Source: Cymbomonas tetramitiformis
Lineage: Eukaryota; Chlorophyta; Pyramimonadophyceae; Pyramimonadales; Pyramimonadaceae
Direction of reading: 5' to 3'
Assembly (NCBI GenBank): GCA_001247695.2
Contig: LGRX02034661.1
Location: 1-64,000, forward strand
DNA length: 64,000 nt
The notes beneath the pieces are model-generated. The model made no database searches, was not told where the DNA came from, and was given only the letters and a program-made list of their open reading frames with translations. This document shows, in pieces, positions 27,392-37,886 of the stretch (position 1 is its first letter; each line of letters begins with the position of its first letter). The position numbers and the translations under genes are program-made.

Positions 27392-29770
27392 CTACCATAC
27401 TAAGAAACCTACATCGAAATAGTTACTGTATGTCTCTTTGCCGGCATTGGTAGTCTTTGGAGCCCAAGACATATTGCCAATGTAGTAATGCAAATGCCCA
27501 TTGACTCGGTCGATTTCGTAATTAAATACTCGATTACCCATGAACTTGTGGACGGCATAAACAAAGAAGAGGAAAGCAAAGGGATCTCTATGTCTCTCAA
27601 TGACACACGGAATGCGCGGTGCATACCACCCCGAGAATGAAGTATCACAAACTGTCCAACAATAAGGATCGGCAATATTCGTTTGATGTGCACGTTGGAG
27701 CAAGCCGGTATACAACGAGTATATATGGCGTGTCTCATTTGGTGCAAGATAAGGGTTCTTAACACGGTAAGTAACCTTCTTCACCGGACATGCCCCCCGA
27801 TCATAAGGTGAGCAAAATCGAGGCGACAACCTATCAAAATCTTTCGTGACGGTATGGTGTCTCACGATATAGTCAATAAATTGTGAAAACAAAGAAACAT
27901 TCCGGTTGATGAACGGGCCAAACTCCTCGAAGAATAAATTCACACATGCGGCTACGATCCCCTTAGAATTGTCGGAATGAAGCCCCCATGCATCAAGTGG
28001 GGACATGCAATGTGACTTCCCATAAGTGCTCGAAATTCTGTGCACAAAGGACTTATTAGCATTCTTACCAAGTATCGGAGTAACAAGAAAATTGTGCTTA
28101 TGTGTGTCATTTGTCCATTTGAAAAAAGCATGTGCATCCGAGAAGCCGGTCGAAGAAGGATGCATGTGACGTGCAAACCGGTTGCTCAAAATATTATTCA
28201 TATTGACAGGATGGTATGCATGAGCATATCGGCCGCAAATTAAATCAGATTGCATCGGCGGTAAGCAAGTTGGAAATATTGTTGAGCTCATTTGTGACAT
28301 CTGAGTCAGTCGTGGTGTCGTTGAAGGCATCGGTTGACAAGGCCAAGTGTCTCTTGAAGTATCGCCCGACTGTAAACCGGTACATAAGAAAGATGCATCA
28401 GTGTGCATATTCGCATAAAAGTGTGAAATAAATGTACCAATTATGGAATGCTGATTCGGCAAGAATATACTTGGCAACTTGATGCCATCAACATCACTGA
28501 AGATACCCATCTTATCATGTGCTTGTGAAACATTCACTCCAACAGAAGATATAAATTCTACTGGAGGTGCATATATTTGCAAGATAATAAACGGCAACAT
28601 CCTGGCCGTGATCTCCTCTGGCTTGGAAATAAGAGAAATGTCAGCACATATGACATGCGCATAGGTCGGATCTTTGAGCATAATGTCAAGATCGGGTATA
28701 ACTGGAAAATGATTTGGTAAACGACTGATATAATTTGCAGGAGTAAACGTAATACTACGGTCACAGGATGAACGGCCAGAACTCTCACCAGGTGCCAAAT
28801 CCAATGGTGTTGCAGTGGAAACTGGTACGTCAACATAACCAACTGTCGTAGCATGCTCATAAAACTTGGGAATGCTGAATACGTGTAAAACACAATATAT
28901 CTCAATCGGTCTGGCCGATTTCATTCCTTTAGCCATTGCTGATAAAAATAGCAACACATTAGGAATTATAACCTCCAATGTAGGTGCAGGAAGCATCGTG
29001 ATGATCCCATCAGTTTTGCAAACAATCTGTTGAATTTCTTCGAGAATGTGGTTCCGTTTCTCAAGAGTCGCAATGTGCTCTGTCATCGACTGGATCTGCT
29101 GATTCTGTTCTTGATAGCTTTGATGTATACCGGAAATTTTGTCAGCCAATAACGTCAGCTGTGCATTCTTACCCTCTGCTTGTGATTTGCTTTTGTGGCT
29201 GAACACACAAATAGTAGTTCTTGTGCCACATTTGCCATGCTTCTGCTCGAATGGGCACACCGGAATCAAAGTGTCGAGCTCGAGATCATGAACACGTGGC
29301 TGTGCACTAAAGGCATGCACACAGTGTTGCCCCAAGGTGCAACCCCCATTTATAAGCTGGAGCATCTTTGGGGGTAAGGTATCTTTATATTGCTTTCTTT
29401 GCTCATCAGAATGTATAATATTCCTGAAAAAATGTCGGTAACAGAAGGACGTCCGTTTGGCATTTATATCTGTACATGTGACATCAATATCGTGACTCTT
29501 CATGATTGAGCCGGCATCATCGATATAAACAGCGTGGGTATCAAGTAGAGCTTGCTGATCCTGAAATTGTTTAGCCCATCTCTCCAATGGTGGAAGGTGT
29601 GTAACCTGTTGTGACGATGGGTTGGGTGCACGACGTGACGATAATACTCCAGTTGCATACTGCACATCCGTGTCACGAAGATCTGACGGTGTCATGTTTC
29701 GGGCAGCTGATAGCTGCATATTGGAACGATCGCCTGGATGCTGATGTGGTCCTGATGAGCTCGACTGCAA
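27392..29770 (-). CDS. ORF2 of the Penelope-like element: CCCH zinc-finger, coiled-coil protein
   Basis: 792 residues in the same phase as the RT ORF, beginning 15 nt after its stop and lacking a nearby ATG. The sequence just upstream ends TATATACATTGCAG, a good 3' splice site, so this is probably a downstream exon of the RT protein rather than a separate gene. Residues 142-162 are Cys/His-rich. Residues 172-192 form a CCCH finger (Cx8Cx6Cx3H). Residues 203-250 are a predicted coiled coil. The C-terminal 450 residues include a Cys-containing segment (CSPYDRGACP) and end FDVGFLVW, with no known domain. RNA binding by the finger and coiled-coil assembly are inferences. Confidence 0.7.
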   Translation of the reverse strand: MQSSSSGPHQHPGDRSNMQLSAARNMTPSDLRDTDVQYATGVLSSRRAPNPSSQQVTHLPPLERWAKQFQDQQALLDTHAVYIDDAGSIMKSHDIDVTCTDINAKRTSFCYRHFFRNIIHSDEQRKQYKDTLPPKMLQLINGGCTLGQHCVHAFSAQPRVHDLELDTLIPVCPFEQKHGKCGTRTTICVFSHKSKSQAEGKNAQLTLLADKISGIHQSYQEQNQQIQSMTEHIATLEKRNHILEEIQQIVCKTDGIITMLPAPTLEVIIPNVLLFLSAMAKGMKSARPIEIYCVLHVFSIPKFYEHATTVGYVDVPVSTATPLDLAPGESSGRSSCDRSITFTPANYISRLPNHFPVIPDLDIMLKDPTYAHVICADISLISKPEEITARMLPFIILQIYAPPVEFISSVGVNVSQAHDKMGIFSDVDGIKLPSIFLPNQHSIIGTFISHFYANMHTDASFLCTGLQSGDTSRDTWPCQPMPSTTPRLTQMSQMSSTIFPTCLPPMQSDLICGRYAHAYHPVNMNNILSNRFARHMHPSSTGFSDAHAFFKWTNDTHKHNFLVTPILGKNANKSFVHRISSTYGKSHCMSPLDAWGLHSDNSKGIVAACVNLFFEEFGPFINRNVSLFSQFIDYIVRHHTVTKDFDRLSPRFCSPYDRGACPVKKVTYRVKNPYLAPNETRHIYSLYTGLLQRAHQTNIADPYCWTVCDTSFSGWYAPRIPCVIERHRDPFAFLFFVYAVHKFMGNRVFNYEIDRVNGHLHYYIGNMSWAPKTTNAGKETYSNYFDVGFLVW

Positions 29771-29785
29771 TGTATATAAAGGTAT

Positions 29786-31882
29786 TTATAGTAAGTGCAA
29801 AATAGAAGTACACAAATCTTTGCAAAACATGTCGCTTGGTATAAATCCAAAATGATTGAGCTCACCAGGACACCGAAAGGCAAACTTATATGCAAGATTC
29901 ATCAGCTTGTATTCATCATATAATTTGTCGGATACACAATAACGAGCCAAATGTGCCACGTATGTCATGAATTCTCGATAGTGAGAGAAAATCCGGTAGC
30001 CACGCACTAATTCCCCATAAAATACTTGATGGATCTGATCCACATCATAATTTGAGAACCTATGAGGGAATTTATAAACCTCAAAACCCAAGGCAGTGCG
30101 TTTGTCAAAAATTGTGGTGTGTACCACGCCGGATCTTGTGACGTATAAATGCACGTCAAGATAATTCGTAACAGCGATGGAGTTTTCATCCGGTGTCAAC
30201 AATGTAGGATGAAGCGTCACACCAGTATATGCTGGATAGATTTGCCTATAAATATCATGAAAGTTCGGATGATTTATAATACAAAAATCATCAGCATACC
30301 TAAAGGTAAATTTTATTTCACTTGAAGTAGGATGAGCTGTGGCATAATTCTTTTCTTTATGCACCAATGAAATGTTCGTGATTATACCGGCAGAATAACT
30401 ACCGATTGGAACCCCATTGATTTGCTTGAAAATAGCTCCTCCTGCTGTCACATATACATTGTCTAAGATAAATCTTAAGACGGCAGAAATGTGCCGAAAA
30501 TTATATTGTCCCCTGTGAATGTCACATGGAGTAAAATGCCAAGTGGCACAATCTCGTGTACGATCCGTTGCATGTAATATGACATAACATCCACTTGCAC
30601 CAACAATATTCATGACAAACTCTAATTGAGCACAATTGGCTTGGTATATGAAGTCCTTGCTCATATTTGGATACATCGAGTCGATATCACTAGTCATTAA
30701 ATGGTGGATGTGATTTGGCCTGGACAATATAAATTCTAAGGAGTTCTCCACCAACCAAAATTTCCGGACACCTTTATGATGAAACTCTGCGGTATGAAAC
30801 TCCTTCAAAGTGTCCAACACAAGTCTAAAGACTGTTGTGATAATGCGTTGAGGAATATCAAAGATCGTAAATCCATCGGCTGTGATCAATCTTGCAATAA
30901 CAGGTGTCTTATGCAATTTAGGAATCGCATATAAGTAAGGAAGCGAAAGTGTAACGTTCGGTGACCAGTGATGTGGCGAGATAATGGAAGTGATGCGTTG
31001 TGCTAATGAAATCATAATGGAATCCAAGTCGTCGTATACACGTAAATATTTGTTAAAATCGGATAGATGTTTTACGATGAAATATCTAATACAATTATTG
31101 CATACAAGCGCCAAATTGGCAGTCGCTTTGTCAATAGCTACGAATGAAAAATCTTTAGACATATCCGCCAATAAGCACTTATCAATATCAGAAGATAGCG
31201 GCATCAATCTGCGATATAAAACCGAAGGATCGTGATGATGGAGTATAAAGTATGCTGTATTCGAAAATGTGTATAAAACCAAATGTCGCCAAATTGATGT
31301 ATGTCGAAACAACACATCATCGTCAAATGTGTGTTGTCGAGCGAATCGAGTCAGTGCTAATTCAAGCGCATCGCATGCAGCTTGTAAGGAAGGATCGGCG
31401 ATGCCTCTAAAGTTAGCACCAAGCTTCAGACGTTCTAATAAAGCACCATCTGGATAGTAACCGGCCAAATTACTAGTGCACACATGGTCATATGTGCGCG
31501 GGCAAGTGAATGCCAGCCCATCAAAATAGTGTTTGCATGGACAATCGAATTCGGCATTCATGACATTGTCGAACAAATCACGTTTCCAAACGTCAAAATC
31601 AAAATCAGACGAGATCCTTTTGTTTCTTGTCAGGATTTTTGCTAGCGACGGATTCTCATGATATGTCCATCGCACCTCAAGGGCGCACTGAAATGGATAT
31701 GAATGTTCACATTGTCTAAATATATGCCTCAAGGGAACTTCGTCAAACCATTTGTTAACGTGTTCGATCAAAAAGAAGAATTTCAATTCATCATTCTCAT
31801 CTGCGTCAGTTGTACGCGAGGACCGATCATAATATAACTTGGGATCGCGCAGCATAATCAGGACGATACGTCGCAAGCGCAA
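29786..31882 (-). CDS. Penelope-like reverse transcriptase
   Basis: 698-residue frame; the first in-frame ATG is residue 10, and an upstream exon in the LTR-like repeat is possible. The N-terminal 240 residues include CPCKH and CPRTYDH, a possible metal-binding cluster. RT motifs: DFSFVAIDKA (244-253), YAIPKLHK (318-325), motif A TSDIDSMYPN (397-406), motif B NGVPIGSYSA (489-498) and motif C YADD (529-532). All catalytic aspartates are present. PKLHK is diagnostic of Penelope-like elements. There is no GIY-YIG domain at either end, so it looks endonuclease-deficient or of a type with an unrecognised endonuclease. A 3' splice-like junction would link it to ORF2. Confidence 0.87.
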   Translation of the reverse strand: MRLRRIVLIMLRDPKLYYDRSSRTTDADENDELKFFFLIEHVNKWFDEVPLRHIFRQCEHSYPFQCALEVRWTYHENPSLAKILTRNKRISSDFDFDVWKRDLFDNVMNAEFDCPCKHYFDGLAFTCPRTYDHVCTSNLAGYYPDGALLERLKLGANFRGIADPSLQAACDALELALTRFARQHTFDDDVLFRHTSIWRHLVLYTFSNTAYFILHHHDPSVLYRRLMPLSSDIDKCLLADMSKDFSFVAIDKATANLALVCNNCIRYFIVKHLSDFNKYLRVYDDLDSIMISLAQRITSIISPHHWSPNVTLSLPYLYAIPKLHKTPVIARLITADGFTIFDIPQRIITTVFRLVLDTLKEFHTAEFHHKGVRKFWLVENSLEFILSRPNHIHHLMTSDIDSMYPNMSKDFIYQANCAQLEFVMNIVGASGCYVILHATDRTRDCATWHFTPCDIHRGQYNFRHISAVLRFILDNVYVTAGGAIFKQINGVPIGSYSAGIITNISLVHKEKNYATAHPTSSEIKFTFRYADDFCIINHPNFHDIYRQIYPAYTGVTLHPTLLTPDENSIAVTNYLDVHLYVTRSGVVHTTIFDKRTALGFEVYKFPHRFSNYDVDQIHQVFYGELVRGYRIFSHYREFMTYVAHLARYCVSDKLYDEYKLMNLAYKFAFRCPGELNHFGFIPSDMFCKDLCTSILHLL

Positions 31883-32130
31883 ATATAATCAAAGCAATTT
31901 CAAAATGAAAAGACTTCGAAGCATACACGAATGATATGAATGTGCACCTGTGGTGCGTCAAAACTGTATAAACGAACAATGGCGGTGTAGTCACAATGGG
32001 CCAATATGCGCAAGACTCTATTCACGAGTTCGCGCACGTATCAGCGTGTAAATCCGTCAACGTGAATGCAAGTTGCATATCTCAGCGACAAATACCATTC
32101 ATCATTGTCGCGAATCATTAAAGACACAGG

Positions 32131-32778
32131 GTTTTTTGTATAATTATAGAGATGCACCTTCGCTGGATAGGGCTTCAGCAAATCACGAAATAGAATTATA
32201 CAGCGTGACATAAATGGCACATGTATGATGGGCATCCCAGCACGGTATAATAAGAACAGTCGTCGAAAAGTCTTATACCTGACTATATTGAGTTCCATTT
32301 CTTCTTCCTCCCTAATGTAAATCATCGTAACGCCGCTTGGGTGCACGTTGTTTATGCGGAACCCAATCAGACATTATAAATATACAGGCGATGAGTGCCA
32401 CAGACAAGATGCTAAAAAGTGTGCCGCGATATATGCTAGCGCGTATGGATGGCATAAGTATAATAAATAATTTCCAGAGGGTTAACAGTGCCAGTCACGT
32501 CTTGTTGGTATAAATATACACATAAACATGAAGATGTTATACTGTAAAGTGAACACTGCTAAGTCCGGAGCTAATCGAGCTTGCATACGCACAGGTTCTG
32601 CTACGGTTTGCATAGCAACATTCTAGTTTCCGCCCGGTGAGACGTATACCTGCGCGTGGCTGTATGCAAGGAGTCGTGGTGCAGAATGAGAGCAAAACAC
32701 GGTCGATGTGAAACAAATACAGATGTGTCAATCTCACAAGCGTCAGCAACGCTCGGATTGATCATATGATTAAAATCG
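32131..32778 (-). repeat. 5'-truncated LTR-like repeat of the Penelope-like element
   Basis: Matches 26333-26979 with few changes and breaks off at 32778. An open frame of 101 codons (32346-32041) starts in it and runs into the leader. The leader (31883-32130) is otherwise non-coding. Confidence 0.87.
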
Positions 32779-33369
32779 TCATTTCGATCAGAAATTCAAG
32801 CAGCTGTGACGATCGCTGACTTTCGATTGTGTCACAGGCATTGTTATGTATAATTAAATATTAAATACGTATATATTGACCTTACGAAATATCACGAGTA
32901 ATGCACATGCATCATGCTGTCATCATGATTGTTCCATCATCGATAGTGCCATTCGTGCATCAGCTTGCATGTTTGCATGATGTATGCATGTTGGCCATGC
33001 ATCCACAGGGCCTGCAATGTAATCGCAGGAGTCGAGCATTCCCGAAGAATTTTTCATGCATGTCACATACATCGATAATCTACCATGCCGTGCATGCATG
33101 ATGTATAATCGATATCGAACATGTGCATATATATATATATATATATACATGCATACTCGATTACATAAAGTATGCATATATTGGATATCGATTATATATC
33201 ATGTGCCGCATCCAAAGATATTGCATGAGCATCACAATATTGATCATCTACCATGCGGGTATATATATACGAAGTTTATATACTTCGTATAGATATATCC
33301 GTTATCCAACGGTGTCGCAACGCCAGCGCTCCATCTGATACTGCATCCGCTGAGCATGGCGCACATGTA
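32779..33369. other. AT-rich intergenic sequence
   Basis: Many ATGCATG-type palindromes and a TA microsatellite at 33128-33147; a near-perfect palindrome lies at 33262-33290. No gene supported. Confidence 0.5.
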
Positions 33370-33770
33370 TTTACAGCCGTCGTCGCTAAACTGCATAAAC
33401 GCAGTGGCAATTCGTGCAGACATTTCTGAGTTTATATGCATTGTGTGGACGCGCATACATGCTACAATTATAAAGATACGCAAGTGGCGCAGTGTGCTTC
33501 CTTTTAATACATTTATATTTGCAGACGTCGTGCTCGCATGTCGCGATGCGATCCGTAGCGGGCTCCCTTCTACATCGTCTGCATGTCGAACACGCATGGT
33601 GCAATTGTGGAATACATCTGCCCGCAACTCGCTCCCTGTATCGCAACTGTCGAGCCTGCATGTCGGTTGGGATGCATCCAACGGGATTTCTGCCATGCGG
33701 ATGGGAGACGATGCATGGGTGTGTACAATTTCAAATAAAATTTCAATTATGATCATCAAGCAAATATAAA
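33370..33770. repeat. Dispersed repeat family R, intact copy
   Basis: Homologous to 34744-34793 joined to 52203-52500. The join restores the order seen here and defines the insertion point of element C. Confidence 0.75.
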
Positions 33771-34397
33771 AGCAAATGGAAATGCGCAGACATCCCGCAC
33801 TGGAGGCATCGCGACAACGACATGCAAATGCGGTAGTTGCGATATGGAAACAAGTTATGAGCGCGTGCCTGATAATAATAATAAAATAATGATAATCAAT
33901 AATTATCATAAAAATAAAAATAAAAATAATCGTATAACGTAGGAGGAACGTATATCGTAGGTAAAAATTACAGAGATTGAGAAATGATAATATAATCACG
34001 TAATAGTTGCGAGATGCATGCATGCAGACATGCATTATATGTACAACATATGCATAATCATATATGATCGCACACGCGCCAGACGCTATAAAAATTATAA
34101 TATGCGTTCACACAATTATTTTATACATGCGTATGTAGATCAGGAATGGTCTACTGAATTGAGTGCATTTTCCTCTGCTTCACTAAGATCCATATTTGAA
34201 AAATCTAGCTGCTGATGGGCGACATTTATGAAACGACCGATATCGTGAATGCTTGCAGACACGCTTGCGGATGCGCCTGCGCCTGCGCCTGCGCCTGCGG
34301 ATGTGCCTGCACCTGAAGCGTCGGTTTGTGCGGATCTCAGTTCAAAAGCCACTTGCTTCAGATCTTCAAGGGAATGACTTGGGTATGTATCTGGTAC
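33771..34397. other. AT-rich sequence with a GCCTGC hexamer tract
   Basis: Contains A/T-rich low complexity (33,880-33,940) and a GCCTGCGCCTGC hexanucleotide tract at 34,266-34,315. A minus-strand open frame of 119 codons (34140-34499) crosses the tract and is not supported as a gene. Confidence 0.5.
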
Positions 34398-34675
34398 TAG
34401 GCGGATCGATCTCAAAAAGAGATCTCCACTAGGCCATCTGACCGTAGGATCATGTGCGCGACAGTGCTTCGCTTTTTGCTTCCCAACATGCCATGCCATA
34501 ACGCGAAGGTGGCGTCTCGATAAATGTACGCGACTGCAGTGGCACTGTCATCGTTAGCGTCTGGCGATCGTGAGATCGGAAGTTCGTCTGTGTCGCCCGT
34601 TGGGATTCGCGCTTTGCTGATTAAGTAAGTAAGATAATTTGGCCCGGTTCCAAATCATAAGGAGCAGAGGTTTAT
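34398..34675 (-). repeat. Inverted copy of the 24.9-26.2 kb repeat
   Basis: Reverse complement of the unit at 25968-26217, plus the GGAACCGGGCC block of 24,953. It includes the terminal GATCTC...GAGATC hairpin. With the direct array it brackets the Penelope-like element in opposite orientation. Confidence 0.75.
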
Positions 34676-34793
34676 GCGCCTGCGCCTGCGGATGCGCCTG
34701 CACCTGAAGCGTCGTTGCGCTGATATTTGCGATGATCGATGATGCATAAACGCAGTGGCAATTCATGCAGACATTTATTCTGAGTATATGCAT

Positions 34794-35392
34794 TGTCAGG
34801 GTTATGACCGATGACACATGTGTCATACATGTCATACGTGTCATACCTGTCAGACATGTCATGTCATGTCATGTCATATATTATTATGACAGACAGTCGT
34901 CAGACAGTCGTCAGACAGTCGTCAGTACGGTCGACTATGACTGTACATGGCATCGAGATATGAGACGTCACATCATCTGTCATTTATTCAAGGAAAGACT
35001 TGAATGATACCTGTCATCGAGAGTTCGTACGTCGAACTCGAGATGGCAAAGCAAGATCCATCTTGAAGAACCGAAATGGTTCGGAGAAGTATGCATCTTT
35101 GCTTCTAGCATGTTCTGAATAAGCATGCGCAGTATCATGTGGCAAACGCATTATTCGTTTAGCCGATACTGGTCGTTCAACCAATGTCTTGGGTTCACAA
35201 CCCGATTGCGGTGCCAACTATGAGTTGGGGGACATCTGGTATATGAGCTAGCGTTGTGCTAGAGCAGGATCTTCTGTCCGAAGTCTGCACTCATACCCGC
35301 ACATATCTACACGCGTGTTGCTGTTCCTTAACACCGTGTTATTTATCTTAAACATAAAGATATACTAAGGCTCGTCTGCGCAAGCCTTAAGA
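34794..35392 (+). repeat. 5' LTR of element C
   Basis: 599 bp, TGTCAGGGTTATGACC...CTTAAGA. It has an ATGTC/CGTGTC short tandem repeat and three CAGACAGTCGT units near its start. Confidence 0.92.
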
Positions 35393-36408
35393 GTGGTATT
35401 CTATCGTCAAGGCGAGAACGAGAACTCTAGTGTGAGTGCAGCGAGTAGATATCAATAATTGTGTGTTTACAGGTTGCGGAGTTCAAGCATATTTGACGAG
35501 GCAGTCGAATAATACGCATATTGATATATCGCATATACCGCTGCAATAGCGAAGACAGTGCGCGAGATAATTGTCGCATTCGCAGGATCGCACATACAGC
35601 TGATCATCAAATTTACTGTGCGAAAAGGTGTGCACGAGGCATAAAAATGCTCTCTGGTCACATACGCGCACAGAATGAATTGCAGCTTTGAGAAATGTAT
35701 ACTGTACTACGATCATATATGTCGATGCGCGAGATATCGATTCGCAGCTGAAAGCATGCGCGTCAATCATATGTTCTCGCAGAAGTGATTCGCAATCAGA
35801 AGTATGCGCGGCAAGCACATGCACGCGCATGGATGATTCGCAGTTGAAAATTACACAGAATGAGATACGGCATAGAAATCATCGACGGATTTATGATCCG
35901 CGCACAAGTCAGCATAAGTCAGCATAAGTCAGCGCTCGTATCATGCGCTGAGAAATGGCGACGATATATGCTTTTCATCAGCAGCGCGCGCGATTGCATA
36001 AATTCACTTGCAGCGTGCTACGATCATCTTATAATTTTACGATGATGATGTCAAAATATTACTACGATCATCTGTGCATCTCAGCATATATGTATACTAT
36101 TCAGGATTATCCTGAACGGACGCATGATGACAATATACTACACCATGCCATATATACTCTGATGTTGCTGAGATACTATACTTTACTTACTGTCAGATTA
36201 TACTAACTTACAATAATGAGTGTGGACGCATGAATGCTGTGTGATTGCTTACACACACACACATTCCACATCACAGATCATTGTATACTCTGCAGCAATT
36301 ATAGTGTGTGCAAAAAGTCGAGCGTGTTGAGATAAATATTTCTGCAGCAACACACACACATACTTCCAAGTATACACTGTCAAGAGTATATACAGAATGC
36401 ATGCATTA
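35393..36408 (+). other. Element C leader, first part, with primer-binding site
   Basis: Begins TGGTATTCTATCG (35394 on), whose TGGTAT fits a tRNA-Met-type primer site weakly. The rest is non-coding, with CA microsatellites near 36,250 and 36,350 and three spaced GATTCGCA motifs at 35,740-35,845. Confidence 0.55.
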
Positions 36409-36806
36409 TGGCTACTGCCCGAAGGTCCGGTTCTCCCACAAGGACCGAAGTGATTTTGGGCCATAGGCCGCGTTTTTTCGATATCGTTGGTATATGAGTG
36501 CTTTGGGGTCATATTTAGGTGTCCAATAATTATGTAACAACTTGTATTGGGTGGTATACTCGGTGTAGCTATGTGAATTACGTGAATGAAAAGTGGGAGT
36601 GAAACCGCTCGAAATTAAATAAAAAGGCCGGTCCTGCCACAAGGACTGGAAGTTTCCAAGCCACTTACGCTCACTAAGTGGCCTTCCGGGTGCCCACCGC
36701 ACATGAAACTAACTTTAACATGACATACCCGTGCCCTCTACAATGTACAGCATCTTCGGAATCCAAAATACGGCGGTATATATCCCTCACGATGTCATGC
36801 ACCGAC

Positions 36807-37160
36807 CAAGGGTCGGAATCGATTGTTTTGACAATTACGATTAATCGATTAAACACGGTTATCACAATTACAATCGATTTGAAATTGCAATAATTACGAA
36901 TCAAACAGGTTAGAAATTTTGAACAACTACAATCGAATCGATTTCCAACGTGTAACAATCGCCAATCGAATCGATTTGCCTTCGATGAGGAACCACAATT
37001 AAATCGGTTACGTGTTCATCATAATTACCAATCAAATCGATTTCAAAAAATGGATACACCAATCGAATGTGTTCTTGTCGTGTCATAACACCAATATAAC
37101 CGGTTTCGATCTCTAGCGCCGACGACACGTTTGGCATTATGAAATCGATTGTGTGCATAT
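36807..37160 (+). repeat. Left subterminal repeats of the hAT transposon
   Basis: At least eight variants of AATCGATT or AATCGAATCGATTT occur here; related motifs recur at 40,900-41,180 near the right end. Clustered subterminal motifs of this kind are typical transposase-binding sites in hAT elements. Confidence 0.65.
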
Positions 37161-37318
37161 CGACGTGAACCGACCACTGCCACTCAATTATTGGGTGTTG
37201 GGTTTCAGCTGCGGCTCAAATTTCAAATGTGGCTGTCGGATGCTAAAATATCTACCCGAGACACCCATATAAAGCTCTAACCTGAGTGCAACTACATTCA
37301 AACTTCATTTCTTACATC

Positions 37319-37828
37319 ATGGGCAGGCGTGCAGCAACGAAATCCAAGAAATCCCAACCCGTTAAAACCAGATTGCCGGCCCTAGGCAAGGGCCCGATCA
37401 AACGCACGCCCCGTCATGAATTCGATCATCGGGATAACGCTGAGAACATATATGATGTGGAATGTATCATAGCCGAGCGATCTGTGAAGGTTAATGGTCT
37501 CACGGTTGAAGAATGGCTAATCCGCTGGAAGGGATACAGTGATTCGCACGACACCTGGGAGCCAATCGAGAACTTGGCGGGCCTTGAAGATGACATAGCA
37601 CAATTTCGAAATGCTAAATCCGAGCAACACCCGTTAAAGCTGGGCAAACGCAGACGAAGAACTCCATTTGACGACACCACACCTGTCGCTGTCGCTGCCA
37701 CTCCAGGCGAGCAGGGCACATATCTTATGGGGATTGGCCGGCCCGGGGCCGAGAGCAGCGCCCAAAAAGAGCTCCGGGCCGAAAGCGGGCCGGTCGATTT
37801 TTCATCCTTAAGTATGGAAAACATTTGA
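37319..37828 (+). CDS. HP1-like chromodomain protein inside the hAT transposon
   Basis: 169 aa from the ATG at 37319. A basic N-terminus (GRRAATKSKKS) leads to a canonical chromodomain at about residues 40-95: IYDVECIIAER, LIRWKGYSDSHDTWEP, ENL. The aromatic-cage positions (Tyr of IYDVE, Trp and Tyr of RWKGY) are all present, so methyl-lysine binding is likely. A basic GKRRRR stretch and an unstructured tail follow, with no chromoshadow domain. Its stop is 58 bp before the transposase ATG. It lies fully inside the TIRs, so it moves with the element. Targeting of insertions to marked chromatin is an inference. Confidence 0.85.
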   Translation: MGRRAATKSKKSQPVKTRLPALGKGPIKRTPRHEFDHRDNAENIYDVECIIAERSVKVNGLTVEEWLIRWKGYSDSHDTWEPIENLAGLEDDIAQFRNAKSEQHPLKLGKRRRRTPFDDTTPVAVAATPGEQGTYLMGIGRPGAESSAQKELRAESGPVDFSSLSMENI

Positions 37829-37886
37829 GAATTAGCAAAAACACGTGTTTTTCTTGATTCCGGGCCGAGAGTCATTCTAGGAAGAT

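Larger units (their letters stand above)
26333..32778 (-). mobile_element. Penelope-like retroelement with LTR-like repeats
   Basis: In minus-strand order: a 5'-truncated LTR-like repeat (32778-32131), a leader, the RT ORF, a second ORF in the same phase, and a full LTR-like repeat (27391-26333). The RT has the PKLHK signature of Penelope-like elements. Direct LTR-like repeats, 5' truncation and introns are known properties of this group. No GIY-YIG endonuclease domain was seen in either ORF. No clear target duplication flanks this copy. Confidence 0.8.

Noticed and set aside
29786..31882. GIY-YIG endonuclease expected in a Penelope-like element
   Set aside because: No GIY...YIG pair with the expected spacing was found in the RT frame or in ORF2.
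33262..33290. Palindrome TATACGAAG...CTTCGTATA resembling lox recombination-site arms
   Set aside because: The arms are in the reverse order and spacing to a lox site, and the flanks are TA-rich; chance similarity is the better explanation.
33244..34035. 263-codon minus-strand open frame
   Set aside because: It spans repeat family R and low-complexity A/T sequence, has no domain, and is not preserved in the related copy at 52.2-52.5 kb.
34140..34499. 119-codon frame with an Ala/Gly/Ser run
   Set aside because: The run comes from a GCCTGC hexamer repeat, and the frame overlaps a non-coding dispersed repeat.
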